A stretch of DNA of 64,000 nucleotides from Desulfoscipio gibsoniae DSM 7213 (lineage in GTDB: Bacteria; Bacillota; Desulfotomaculia; Desulfotomaculales; Desulfallaceae). The position numbers and the translations under genes are program-made. Where the stretch lies: contig NC_021184.1 of NCBI RefSeq assembly GCF_000233715.2, positions 2,690,001-2,754,000 on the forward strand, given 5' to 3'. Positions within the stretch are counted from its first letter, which is position 1. The number at the start of each line of letters is the position of its first letter. The notes beneath the pieces were generated by a model. It saw only the letters and a list, made by a program, of their open reading frames with translations, was not told the DNA's origin and did no database searches. Shown piece by piece: positions 26,915 through 35,012 of the stretch.

Positions 26915-27127
26915 TCATTTCCTTTTGATCAAACCACTTACGGTGCGGGATACTTCCTTTATCATACGGTCGGTAGTCCGGCGAGGATATCTCCGCCGGA
27001 TTTTACTCAGGTCAAACATACTGGCATTAAACTTACTGGCTGGCTTGCGCTGCGGTGATTTGATCATTGACATAACAGCGCCTAAAACACTACCGGTGAT
27101 CAAACCACGCCAAAAACCACGCTGCAT
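26915..27127 (-). CDS. Small hypothetical protein with N-terminal hydrophobic segment
   Basis: 70 residues. Residues 5-22 (FWRGLITGSVLGAVMSMI) resemble the Gly-spaced membrane start of YtxH-like proteins; the rest is strongly basic (RRRYPRRTTDR, LIKRK). Reasonable ribosome binding site (GGGGGTGAAA) upstream. Not recognised further. It lies between the small zinc-ribbon gene and a terminator. Confidence 0.65.
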   Translation of the reverse strand: MQRGFWRGLITGSVLGAVMSMIKSPQRKPASKFNASMFDLSKIRRRYPRRTTDRMIKEVSRTVSGLIKRK

Positions 27128-27156
27128 AAATTTTCACCCCCCATAATTATAGACCG

Positions 27157-27330
27157 TTACAGGAGCATTTCGTTTTGGGGATCAAAGGCCACCAGGCTAC
27201 CGTCCTCCGCTACCTCGTAGATACTGACCCCTTCTTTATTCATGCGGTATTCCACACAGCAATCCCAGCAATAATACTGGTCCACACCCACCTTGCCGGT
27301 GGCTTTACCGCCGCATACCGGGCAGTGCAA
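27157..27330 (-). CDS. Small zinc-ribbon-like protein
   Basis: 57 residues starting at TTG with a perfect GGAGG seven bases upstream: MHCPVCGGKATGKVGVDQYY, followed by CWDCC. Two CxxC pairs make a zinc ribbon. The C-terminal half (EVAEDGSLVAFDPQNEMLL) is not recognised. Ends 30 bp before the 26915-27127 gene, so the two are probably co-transcribed. Below normal ORF-length limits. Confidence 0.75.
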   Translation of the reverse strand: MHCPVCGGKATGKVGVDQYYCWDCCVEYRMNKEGVSIYEVAEDGSLVAFDPQNEMLL

Positions 27331-27420
27331 ACTATCGCCTCCTATAAAATCTCCGTAATTTAATTATGCCCATTTCTTTTAAATAAAATGCCCGGTGATT
27401 GATGATTTTCAAAGCAAAAA

Positions 27421-27443
27421 CCCGGCGCCTAACTGGTGCCGGG
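27421..27443 (-). terminator. Terminator-like hairpin within a dispersed repeat
   Basis: CCCGGC-ACC / GGC-GCCGGG stem; on the minus strand followed by TTTTTG. It lies about 220 bp past the mnmA stop and could end that transcript. It is the same hairpin type found in the repeat copy at the vanW 3' end. Confidence 0.65.
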
Positions 27444-27515
27444 TGTTGAAAGGTTGAAAGTTGAAAGGTTGAAAGTCGAAAGTTGAACGGTCATAGAAGG
27501 AAATGGATAATGTGC
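27421..27515 (+). repeat. Dispersed GTTGAAA repeat, intergenic copy
   Basis: Hairpin (27421-27443), then TGTTGAAAGG followed by alternating GTTGAAA/GGTTGAAA units to 27487 and ACGGTCATAGAAGG. Closest relative in the window is 18755-18840 on the opposite strand. The remainder of the 27331-27661 spacer shows no gene. Confidence 0.8.
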
Positions 27516-27661
27516 TGCCTTCGCGCAGCTACCCAATAGTTAACTTTTACCGTAGTAATTGCTAAGTTCCGCACTGATTACCCGCTATCTTTATACGCTG
27601 TCTTTATAGCAATCGTGATGCAACGCGAAATGAGGGTTTAATAAGCACAGTATACATCTGA

Positions 27662-28792
27662 TTATTCAGATATTGCAGTTAGTTTAGGAAAGTTTAAGCC
27701 TGACCCCAAAATGGTACCTCCGCCCAGCAGGTAGTCATCGCGGTAGAATACCACGGCCTGGCCCGGTGTGATGGCCCGCTGGGGGGTGGCAAAGTCCACT
27801 TGCACCCGGCCGCCCGGCAAGGGAGTGATAGTAGCGGGGGCGGGTTTGCCGTTGTAGCGGATTTGGGCCTGCACTTGCTCGGGGCCCGTTATGCCGGCTA
27901 TGGATACGAAATTCAAGTCATCAGCCACCAGGGTTGCTCTATCAAGTGCCTCCTCCGGGCCCACTATCACGGCGTTGCGGGAGGGGTCGATATCCACCAC
28001 GTATACCCGCTCGCCCATGGCCAGACCCAGACCCCGGCGCTGGCCGATGGTATAATAGGCAATGCCCTCATGCCTGCCCACCTCCCGGCCTGCCAGATCA
28101 AGAAAAGGACCGGGCTTTATGGCGCCGGCGTCCACATTTTCACGCAAAAAGTTGCGGTAGTTGTTGTCGGGCACAAAGCAAATCTCCTGGCTTTCGGGCT
28201 TATCGGCCACTTTCAGGCCTCGCTCGGCGGCCATGCTGCGCACCTCGTCTTTGGTGTATGCGCCCAGCGGCATCAGTGTGTGGGCCAGCTGCTGCTGAGT
28301 CAGGTTATAAAGAAAATAGGTTTGATCCTTGCGGGGATCCCGGGCTTTTTTTACAGTATAGCGGCCGGTACTCTCCTCGTGTCCGATCAGAGCATAATGC
28401 CCCGTAGCCAGGTAATCGGCACCCAGAGCCAGGGCTTTTTTCAGCAGCGACTCAAACTTGATTATACGGTTGCATACTATACACGGATTGGGTGTTCTAC
28501 CAATCAGGTACTCCCGGCAAAAGTTTTCCACCACCGATTGCCGGAATAAATCATAAAAGTTAAGCACGTAATAAGGTATATCCAGTTTATTGGCCACAGC
28601 CCGGGCGTCTTCCACCGCGGCCAGCGAGCAGCAGCCCACAAAATCCCCGGCCACTTCGGTGCGACCGGGGTCCCATATCTGCATGGTGGCACCAATAACC
28701 TCATAACCCTGTTCAATTAAAATAGCGGCGGTGACAGAGCTGTCCACGCCGCCGCTCATGGCCACTAGTACCATTTTCTTTTCGTTACCCAA
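27662..28792 (-). CDS. mnmA: tRNA-specific 2-thiouridylase MnmA
   Basis: 376 residues. Thiolates U34 of tRNA Lys/Glu/Gln using sulfur relayed from the cysteine desulfurase encoded just upstream. PP-loop AMSGGVDSSV (residues 12-21), catalytic Cys in NPCIVCN (near 105) and in SQEICFVPD (near 203) are intact. The last ~17 residues (LGSGLNFPKLTAISE) are encoded by a copy of the dispersed repeat read backwards, so the C-terminus is atypical. 15 bp downstream of the scaffold gene. Confidence 0.95.
   Translation of the reverse strand: MGNEKKMVLVAMSGGVDSSVTAAILIEQGYEVIGATMQIWDPGRTEVAGDFVGCCSLAAVEDARAVANKLDIPYYVLNFYDLFRQSVVENFCREYLIGRTPNPCIVCNRIIKFESLLKKALALGADYLATGHYALIGHEESTGRYTVKKARDPRKDQTYFLYNLTQQQLAHTLMPLGAYTKDEVRSMAAERGLKVADKPESQEICFVPDNNYRNFLRENVDAGAIKPGPFLDLAGREVGRHEGIAYYTIGQRRGLGLAMGERVYVVDIDPSRNAVIVGPEEALDRATLVADDLNFVSIAGITGPEQVQAQIRYNGKPAPATITPLPGGRVQVDFATPQRAITPGQAVVFYRDDYLLGGGTILGSGLNFPKLTAISE
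27681..27718 (+). repeat. Dispersed AAGTTTAAGCCTGACCCC repeat inside the mnmA 3' end
   Basis: GTTTAGGAAAGTTTAAGCC followed by TGACCCCAAAATGGTACC on the plus strand. The reverse complement of the same string continues the GTTGAAAGG repeat at 31074-31130, showing that both motifs belong to one element. Here it is read as coding sequence. Confidence 0.75.
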
Positions 28793-28807
28793 GGTATCAC
28801 CTGCAAT

Positions 28808-29176
28808 TTATTTTTGCTTGCTCCGGTAATCTTCAATAGCGGCATGCAGAGCGTCCGCTGCCAGATTGGAACAGTGCAATTTCTTTGGGGGAAGACCGCC
28901 CAGGGCCTCAGCCACAGCTTTATTGCTCAGCTGCAGCGCTTCCTCAATAGTTTTGCCTTTAGCCATTTCCGTAACCATGCTGCTGGTGGCAATGGCGGCC
29001 CCGCAGCCAAATGTTTTAAATTTAATATCGGTTATCACTTCATTGTCAATTTTGAGGTATATTTTCATAATATCCCCGCAGGTGGGGTTACCAACCTGCC
29101 CTACTCCGTTGGCATCGGAAATTTCGCCCACATTGCGCGGATTCTCAAAATGATCCATAACCTTATCGGTGTACAT
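28808..29176 (-). CDS. NifU/IscU-type iron-sulfur cluster scaffold
   Basis: 122 residues. Three scaffold cysteines are present: GNPTCGD, FKTFGCGAAIA and KKLHCSNLAAD. Accepts sulfur from the adjacent cysteine desulfurase and assembles transient clusters. Frame opens further upstream with TTG, but GGGGAGG lies nine bases before the ATG at 29176 and the protein then begins MYTDKVMDHFENPRN as usual. Order regulator-desulfurase-scaffold-mnmA is a sulfur-relay operon. Confidence 0.95.
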   Translation of the reverse strand: MYTDKVMDHFENPRNVGEISDANGVGQVGNPTCGDIMKIYLKIDNEVITDIKFKTFGCGAAIATSSMVTEMAKGKTIEEALQLSNKAVAEALGGLPPKKLHCSNLAADALHAAIEDYRSKQK

Positions 29177-29291
29177 ACCCCGCATCCTCCCCAAATATTT
29201 TTCACCGGCGGTAAAACCTTTATACCCGGTTAAGTGTTATTTTATCGCCAACATTGATGACATGATTAAGTAACATACATCAGCACTACCT

Positions 29292-30515
29292 TTATCTGTG
29301 GCAGGAACTGCTGACTTTGCAGGCCGCGCAACTGCTCTCCATGGCAAATTCGTTTTCCTGATCCAGCGGCGACATGGCCCGCAGGCGCTCCACTATGGGC
29401 GGCATTATTTCCATAAAGTAATCGATATCCTCTGCCGTGTTATCCCTACCCAAAGTTATCCGAATGGAACCGTGGGCCATTTCATGGGGAATACCCATGG
29501 CCAATAGCACGTGGGATGGCTCCAGGGAACCCGAAGTACAGGCCGACCCGCTGGATGCCGCAATACCCTTCATATCCAGGCTGAGCAGCATGGACTCACC
29601 CTCGATAAACTCAAAGCAAAAACTGGCATGGTTAGGCAGACGCCGGGTGGGATGACCAGTCAACCGCACATTAGGAATCTTGTCCATAACCTCCTTAATC
29701 AACTTGTCCCTCAAACCGGCCAAGTAAACCGATTCCTTTTCCAAATCCTGCACAGCCAGTTCACAGGCTTTACCCAGAGCAATGATACCGGACACATTCT
29801 CGGTACCGGCCCTGCGCAGCCTTTCCTGGGCGCCGCCATGGAACAGAGACTGTCTCCAACGGGTGCCTTTGCGAATATACAACGCACCCACACCTTTGGG
29901 ACCGTATATTTTATGCCCGCTAATGGAAAGTAAATCCACGCCCAGCTCATCCACGTTGACCGGGATTTTACCCATGCTTTGCACAGCATCGGTATGGAAA
30001 GGAATACCCTTTTCCCGGGCCAGCGCGGCCAGTTCTTTAATGGGTTGAATAGTGCCCACTTCGTTGTTGGCATGCATAATGGAGATTAATATTGTTTTAT
30101 CTGTAATGGCGTTAGCCAGGTCTTCCACGCTGACCATGCCGTATTTATCCACCGGCAAAATGGTAACAGTGAAACCCTGTTTACCCAGTGCCTTAAATGT
30201 GTTGATTACAGCGTGGTGCTCCACGGCAGAGGTAATGATATGGTTGCCGCGGTTTTTGCTGATCATGGCTACGCCATGGATAGCCATATTATCAGACTCG
30301 GTACCACCGCTGGTAAAAACGATTTCCTCGGGCCTTGCACCGATGGCACCTGCCACCTTCTCCCTGGCTTCCTCCAGCGCCTTGCGCACCTGGCGCCCGA
30401 AGTAATGCAAACTGGTGGGGTTACCAAAATTATCCTTTAGATAATCCAGCATTACCTCTACAACTTCCGGGCGAACCGGCGTTGTAGCACTATGGTCGAA
30501 GTATACTCTGCGCAC
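29292..30515 (-). CDS. Cysteine desulfurase (NifS/IscS family) with Cys-rich C-terminal tail
   Basis: 407 residues. PLP lysine in SGHKIYGPKG near 205, catalytic Cys in SSGSACTSGSLEPSHVL near 328; group I architecture. Supplies persulfide to the scaffold and MnmA. Starts with GTG behind AAAAGGAGG. The last 20 residues (MESSCAACKVSSSCHR) add a CxxC and a further Cys not seen in IscS of enteric bacteria. Directly downstream of the Rrf2 regulator. Confidence 0.95.
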   Translation of the reverse strand: MRRVYFDHSATTPVRPEVVEVMLDYLKDNFGNPTSLHYFGRQVRKALEEAREKVAGAIGARPEEIVFTSGGTESDNMAIHGVAMISKNRGNHIITSAVEHHAVINTFKALGKQGFTVTILPVDKYGMVSVEDLANAITDKTILISIMHANNEVGTIQPIKELAALAREKGIPFHTDAVQSMGKIPVNVDELGVDLLSISGHKIYGPKGVGALYIRKGTRWRQSLFHGGAQERLRRAGTENVSGIIALGKACELAVQDLEKESVYLAGLRDKLIKEVMDKIPNVRLTGHPTRRLPNHASFCFEFIEGESMLLSLDMKGIAASSGSACTSGSLEPSHVLLAMGIPHEMAHGSIRITLGRDNTAEDIDYFMEIMPPIVERLRAMSPLDQENEFAMESSCAACKVSSSCHR

Positions 30516-30541
30516 CGCTATATTTCCTCCTTTTGGCTTTA

Positions 30542-30988
30542 TTACATTAGTTCTTGGGCATTTTTATTACTTAAGTTCTCGGCATCGCGCAACATGTCAG
30601 CCAGGCTGATGGAATCCATTACCTCGGCCAGTCTGTCCCGCACCTTGGTCCAGACCACTCTGGTAATACAGAATTCAGCCTGGTCGCATTCCGCCGGCTC
30701 AACTTCACTGACACAATCAACCGGCGCAATGGGTCCCTCCATGGCCCTTATTATATCACCCACTGTTATGCTGCCCGGATCCCTGGCCAGTATATAACCG
30801 CCCTGGGCCCCGCGCACACTCTTAACCAGGCCGGCCTTGCGCAAAATAGCAATTAATTGTTCCAGGTAATTGTCCGATATATTTTGACGCTCGGCCACCG
30901 TTTTCAGCGGGATGGGTTCGGATCCATAATGCTCTGCCAGGTCAAACATGGCCTTCAGCCCGTAATGCCCTCGTGTGGACAGGCGCAA
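30542..30988 (-). CDS. Rrf2 family transcriptional regulator (IscR/CymR-like)
   Basis: 148 residues from the TTG at 30988, which has GGGGGGTGG just upstream and gives the family start MRLSTRGHYGLKAM; a longer ATG start at 31003 would place that purine run inside the gene. Winged HTH with DNYLEQLIAILRKAGLVKSVRGAQGGY. Three Cys (CVSEVEPAECDQAEFC) lie where IscR holds its Fe-S cluster, suggesting cluster sensing, although Firmicutes CymR lacks them. A perfect palindrome sits in its promoter. Heads the desulfurase operon. Confidence 0.92.
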   Translation of the reverse strand: MRLSTRGHYGLKAMFDLAEHYGSEPIPLKTVAERQNISDNYLEQLIAILRKAGLVKSVRGAQGGYILARDPGSITVGDIIRAMEGPIAPVDCVSEVEPAECDQAEFCITRVVWTKVRDRLAEVMDSISLADMLRDAENLSNKNAQELM

Positions 30989-31040
30989 TTTCCCACCCCC
31001 CATTAATTCGCACCATTTAACTCGGAATTATTTTAAAGAT

Positions 31041-31069
31041 ATCTTAGCATTCCGATCGGAATTTGTCAA
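31041..31069 (-). promoter_or_regulatory. Promoter of the Rrf2-desulfurase-scaffold-mnmA operon with palindromic operator
   Basis: Minus strand TTGACA (31064-31069), 17-bp spacer, TAAGAT (31041-31046). The spacer is almost filled by the perfect 14-bp palindrome ATTCCGATCGGAAT (31049-31062); a further half-site AATTCCGAG lies downstream near 31020-31028. This is the expected geometry for an autorepressing Rrf2 protein. Confidence 0.8.
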
Positions 31070-31073
31070 TAAC

Positions 31074-31130
31074 GGGGTCAGACTTAAACTTTCCTAAACT
31101 TTCAACCTTTCAACACCCGGCACCATTTTT
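31074..31130 (-). repeat. Dispersed repeat, composite copy at the rarA 3' end
   Basis: Minus strand: AATGGTGCCGGGTGTTGAAA then GGTTGAAAGTTTAGGAAAGT and TTAAGTCTGACCCC. It joins the GTTGAAA and AAGTTTAAGCCTGACCCC motifs in a single copy and is the best template for the whole element. GGTGCCGGGTGTTGA supplies the last four residues (GAGC) and stop of RarA. Confidence 0.8.
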
Positions 31131-32438
31131 GATGTCTTGCAACCGCTGCCATAATGCCTTTTCCCGTTCCTGCTCCGACGGCCGGTAAAATTGTGCATTC
31201 CGCATATTATCCGGCAGATACTGCTGCTTTACCCAATGGTTATCGTAATCGTGCGGGTAAAGATATTCCCGCCCGTGCCCTAATTTTTTAGCTCCGCTAT
31301 AACTGGTGTCCCGCAGGTGCAGGGGTACCGGGCCGGCCTTTTCATGGCGCACCGCCTGCAGCGCGGCTTCAATACCCAAATAAGCAGCGTTACTTTTGGG
31401 TGCCATGGCAATATATAAGGCAGCCTCGGCCAGTATAATCCGGGCCTCGGGCATACCGACCCGCTCCACAGCCTGGGCCGCTGCGGCGGCCACCACCAGG
31501 GCCTGGGGATCGGCCAAGCCAATATCCTCTGCAGCGTGGATCATGATGCGGCGGGCGATAAAGGCAGGGTCATCACCGGCATATAACAGCCGGGCCAGCC
31601 AGTACAAAGTGGCCTGGGGATCTGATCCCCGCATGCTTTTAATAAACGCAGACGTAACATCATAGTGTTCATCGGCCCTGTTAAACTGGATCACCCGGTT
31701 CTGGCAAACACCCTGTACCACTTCACTCGTTATCCGCCGCTGCCCATCTTCGCCGGGCGGGGTGGTCAGCACGGCCATCTCCAGTACATTTAACGCTGCC
31801 CTGGCGTCACCGTTGGCAAACCCGACGATCATTTGCATTACATCACCGGGCAGGTCCACCCGGTAGCCGCCCAGACCCCGCTCCTCATCCGCCAGTGCCC
31901 GGCGCACAATGCTAGCCAGCGCCTTAGGGGACAGCGGCTCCAGCCGGTAAAGCAAAGAGCGGGAAAGCAGCGGGCGATTAACCGCAAACATGGGATTTTC
32001 GGTAGTGGAACCGATGAGAATAACTATGCCATCCTCCACAAAAGGCAGAAGTGCATCCTGCTGTGCCTTGTTGAAGCGGTGGATTTCATCAATAAAAAGC
32101 ACGGTGCGCCGGCCATACAAAGCCAGGCGGTCCCGGGCCTGGTCCACTACTTTGCGAATGTCCGCCACCCCGGCCATAACAGCGTTTATTTTTTCAAAAT
32201 GCGCACTGGTCATACCAGCAATGATATGTGCCAAAGTGGTCTTTCCGGTGCCCGGCGGGCCGAAAAATATCAGTGATTGTAAACCGTCATTTTTAATCAG
32301 CTGCCTTAACGGCCGCCCGGCACCCACTAAACTGCCCTGTTCCTCAAATTCTTCCAGCGTACGGGGCCGCATGCGCACGGCCAGAGGTGCCGTGCGGCTC
32401 ATTTGACGGCGCGCGGCTTGTTGGAACATATCTTCCAC
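31110..32438 (-). CDS. rarA: Replication-associated recombination protein A (AAA ATPase)
   Basis: 442 residues. Walker A GPPGTGKTT near 60, Walker B FIDEIHRFNKAQQD near 116, sensor 1 IGSTTENP, and the MgsA AAA+ C-terminal tetramer region (GSDPQATLYWLARLLYAGDDP). Acts at stalled replication forks. Conserved neighbour of the Rrf2 regulator and tcdA. The last residues and stop come from the dispersed repeat. Confidence 0.94.
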   Translation of the reverse strand: MEDMFQQAARRQMSRTAPLAVRMRPRTLEEFEEQGSLVGAGRPLRQLIKNDGLQSLIFFGPPGTGKTTLAHIIAGMTSAHFEKINAVMAGVADIRKVVDQARDRLALYGRRTVLFIDEIHRFNKAQQDALLPFVEDGIVILIGSTTENPMFAVNRPLLSRSLLYRLEPLSPKALASIVRRALADEERGLGGYRVDLPGDVMQMIVGFANGDARAALNVLEMAVLTTPPGEDGQRRITSEVVQGVCQNRVIQFNRADEHYDVTSAFIKSMRGSDPQATLYWLARLLYAGDDPAFIARRIMIHAAEDIGLADPQALVVAAAAAQAVERVGMPEARIILAEAALYIAMAPKSNAAYLGIEAALQAVRHEKAGPVPLHLRDTSYSGAKKLGHGREYLYPHDYDNHWVKQQYLPDNMRNAQFYRPSEQEREKALWQRLQDIKNGAGC

Positions 32439-32458
32439 AATTACACCCCCATTAAAAA

Positions 32459-32483
32459 AGCCAGGAACATCCCGTCCCTGGCT
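32459..32483 (-). terminator. Rho-independent terminator downstream of trxA
   Basis: AGCCAGG/CCTGGCT stem with an 11-nt loop and TTTTTT on the minus strand, 15 bp past the trxA stop and just before rarA. Confidence 0.88.
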
Positions 32484-32498
32484 CGCTCGGTTATTTAA

Positions 32499-32834
32499 TT
32501 ATATATGCTTGTCAAGTATGGCCTGTAATTCCTTTTTGGTCCTAAATCCTACAATTCTTTCCACTTCGTTACCACCCTTAAATACTATTAAAGTGGGTAT
32601 ACTTACCACGCTATAGCTGGAGGGAATGGACTTGCTTTCATCAACATTTAACTTGGCTATCTGGACCTTGCCCTCATATTCAGCCGCTATTTCCTCAACT
32701 ACAGGGGCGATCATTTTACAAGGCCCGCACCACTCGGCCCAAAAATCCACCAGCACAGGTGTTTCAGCATTATTAACAAAGTCCCTGAAATTAGCCTCCC
32801 CTAGAATGCTAATTTTTTCACTGGCCACTGGCAT
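32499..32834 (-). CDS. trxA: Thioredoxin
   Basis: 111 residues. Active site WAEWCGPCKM near 34-43, cis-Pro in VSIPTLIVFKGG. Cytoplasmic dithiol reductant. Probably monocistronic: terminator on its 3' side, and an IS insertion some 100 bp upstream of its 5' region. Confidence 0.96.
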   Translation of the reverse strand: MPVASEKISILGEANFRDFVNNAETPVLVDFWAEWCGPCKMIAPVVEEIAAEYEGKVQIAKLNVDESKSIPSSYSVVSIPTLIVFKGGNEVERIVGFRTKKELQAILDKHI

Positions 32835-32937
32835 CTCTCCTTTAACTTTATTATCTGTATCTTTAATTTTCGACCACCAAGCATATCAGTATTATATGTA
32901 AATCTTTACTTTATATATGCTAACATGTCCATATAAA

Positions 32938-33035
32938 ATATAATATCTGTCCGGTGAAAAAATGTCAATTCAAACAACGGGAAAAACATCCAAACCCAGC
33001 AATTTGTCGGTAACAAAAGCAGCCATAATCAACCC
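32938..33035. repeat. Left copy of a perfect 98-bp direct repeat flanking the IS
   Basis: Identical over 98 bp to 35041-35138. Only the right copy is continuous with tcdA, so this copy is a detached duplicate of the tcdA 3' end (including its stop codon) made when the IS inserted. Confidence 0.93.
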
Positions 33036-33075
33036 GTTAGTTTAACAGCCTAGTTAACTAGAGAAAACCCGAACA

Positions 33076-33108
33076 CCCTTGCGACATAAGGCCGCAAGGG
33101 TTTTTTTT
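33076..33108 (+). terminator. Inward terminator at the left end of the IS
   Basis: CCCTTGCG/CGCAAGGG 8-bp stem, 9-nt loop, then eight T on the plus strand. It would block read-through from outside into the transposase gene. Confidence 0.85.
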
Positions 33109-33204
33109 ATTTTAAATTTTATTCATTTTTATGTGGCATAATTTGGCACAATATGTTATAATAGAGACATGGTCTGGCTATGCAGATATGGGAGGTTTCT
33201 TGTT

Positions 33205-34941
33205 ATGTATCTCAAAAAAACGTATCGAAAAGAATCAGGCAGAACCTATCTTGTTATCGCCCAAAAATACAGAAACCCCGTAACCAATATTTCAACTGAT
33301 CGAACCATAAAGTCCCTGGGTTACTTGGATGAGCTGGAAAAGGAATATGACGATCCCATCGCTCATTTCAAAGAAGTCGCCCGCAAGATGACGGAGGAAG
33401 AAAACAAAAAGAAAAAGCTGACACTGACCATCAACATGGATGAACAGCTCGTCCAAGGGGCTGATGACAGGAAAAATTTTGGTTATGTCGCAATCTTAAA
33501 GATCTACCATGAACTCGGACTGCATCGCTTCTTCAATAACCGAGCACGTAATGAAAGTTTCAAGTTTAACACTAACTCCATCATGATGTTGCTTGTCGTC
33601 TCCAGACTACTATCGCCCGGTTCCAAGAAGAAGGCGTTCGAAGAACGGCGCCGTTATTTTGAGCGCTTTAATTTTTCGCTTGCGGATGTGTACCGTGCCC
33701 TTTCGCATTTTGCAAAGATCGCCAAGGAATTCCAACGGTATCTGCACGGGCAGATCGCAGAGAAATACGGGAGCAACACAAAGACGATCTACTATGATGT
33801 CACGAATTTCTACTTTGAGGTCGACGAGGCGGATGAGTTACGTAAATACGGCAGGTCGAAAGAGCATCGCCACGACCCGGTCGTCCAAATGGGACTTGCG
33901 ATGGACGCAGACGGAATTCCGCTGCATTATGAACTTTTTCCCGGAAACAAGCTGGATAAAGAAACATTCCGCTCCGTCATCGGCGAAGTCAGGAAGAATT
34001 ATGGCACAGGCAGGATCGTGGTGGTCGCCGACATGGGGATCATCACAGGCGACAACATTTATTACCTGACCGGCGGAAAGAACAGTAATGGATATGTGTT
34101 TAGTTTTTCTGTCCGCGGCGGCACGGACGCTTTTAAAAATTATGTGCTTGATAACGAGGGTTATGTCGGAACTGACGGCAAGCCGGCCGGCGAGGATGCC
34201 GAATTCAAAATAAAGAGCAGGAGAATTGCGCGGGACATTAATGTAACCATGAAAAGCGGCAAGACGGCAAAGAAGACTGTGTATGAAAAGCAAGTTGTGT
34301 TCTGGGCAAAGAAGTACGCGGACAAAGCAAGGGCGGAGCGGGAAGAGGTTGTGAAAAAGGCATTGGATCTTGTGGCGGATCCAAAGAAGTATAACAAAGC
34401 CATAACCTACGGCGCGGCCAAGTACGTCAAACATCTGGAATTCGATAAGGAGACGGGTGAAGTCCTTGAAGGTAAGCAACGTCCATACTTTGATTCTGAT
34501 AAACTTGCGCAAGAGGAAATGTACGATGGTTATTATGCAATCGTCACCAGTGAACTGCATATGTCCGATGGGGAGATTATTGATACATACCGTGGGCTGT
34601 GGGAGATTGAGGAAACCTTCAGGGTCACGAAGGGTACGCTTGAGGCGCGCCCGGTATACGTCTCTCGGGAAGACCGCATCGGTGCGCACTTCCTCACCTG
34701 TTTCATTGCTCTCATTATCTTACGGCTTATTCAGAAGAAAACGGAACGGCGTTTCTCGGCGGAAAGGATTGTTGAGTGCCTAAACAGAATCGCCTGCTCC
34801 AATGAGCAGGATAACCTCTACATGTTCGATTACCGAAGCGAGATCTCCGATGCCATCGGTAACGCTCTCGGCATTGATTTTACGAAAAAAAGACTTAGAC
34901 TTAGTGATATAAAAAATATTTTAGCTAACAGTAAAAAATGA
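33205..34941 (+). CDS. IS1634 family DDE transposase
   Basis: 578 residues from the ATG at 33205, which has GGGAGG nine bases upstream; the open frame begins 12 codons earlier. MYLKKTYRKESGRTYL is the family start. DDE candidates: Asp198 in YYDVTNFYFE, Asp276 in VVADMGI, and Glu in the YRGLWEIEETFRVTKG segment (about 467-470). Followed by RPVYV, as in the IS4-superfamily group with long insertion domain. Appears intact and is the only large plus-strand gene in a minus-strand region. Confidence 0.95.
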   Translation: MYLKKTYRKESGRTYLVIAQKYRNPVTNISTDRTIKSLGYLDELEKEYDDPIAHFKEVARKMTEEENKKKKLTLTINMDEQLVQGADDRKNFGYVAILKIYHELGLHRFFNNRARNESFKFNTNSIMMLLVVSRLLSPGSKKKAFEERRRYFERFNFSLADVYRALSHFAKIAKEFQRYLHGQIAEKYGSNTKTIYYDVTNFYFEVDEADELRKYGRSKEHRHDPVVQMGLAMDADGIPLHYELFPGNKLDKETFRSVIGEVRKNYGTGRIVVVADMGIITGDNIYYLTGGKNSNGYVFSFSVRGGTDAFKNYVLDNEGYVGTDGKPAGEDAEFKIKSRRIARDINVTMKSGKTAKKTVYEKQVVFWAKKYADKARAEREEVVKKALDLVADPKKYNKAITYGAAKYVKHLEFDKETGEVLEGKQRPYFDSDKLAQEEMYDGYYAIVTSELHMSDGEIIDTYRGLWEIEETFRVTKGTLEARPVYVSREDRIGAHFLTCFIALIILRLIQKKTERRFSAERIVECLNRIACSNEQDNLYMFDYRSEISDAIGNALGIDFTKKRLRLSDIKNILANSKK

Positions 34942-34975
34942 AGTATCCCCTACATATTTCTGAAAATATATGAAT

Positions 34976-35012
34976 GCCGCAACCCCTTTATTTATATGGG
35001 TTGCGGCCTATT
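34976..35012 (+). terminator. Hairpin terminator at the right end of the IS
   Basis: Ten-bp perfect stem GCCGCAACCC/GGGTTGCGGC with a 12-nt loop and CTATTTTT on the plus strand, 35 bp past the transposase stop. Confidence 0.85.

Noticed and set aside
27444-27487. GTTGAAA units considered as a CRISPR-like or minisatellite array
   Set aside because: Units are only 7-9 bp, contiguous and without unique spacers; they belong to the dispersed element.
33838-34689. 283-codon open frame on the minus strand inside the transposase gene
   Set aside because: Antisense shadow of the IS1634 transposase; no ribosome binding site and no recognisable motif, while the plus frame has the complete DDE protein.
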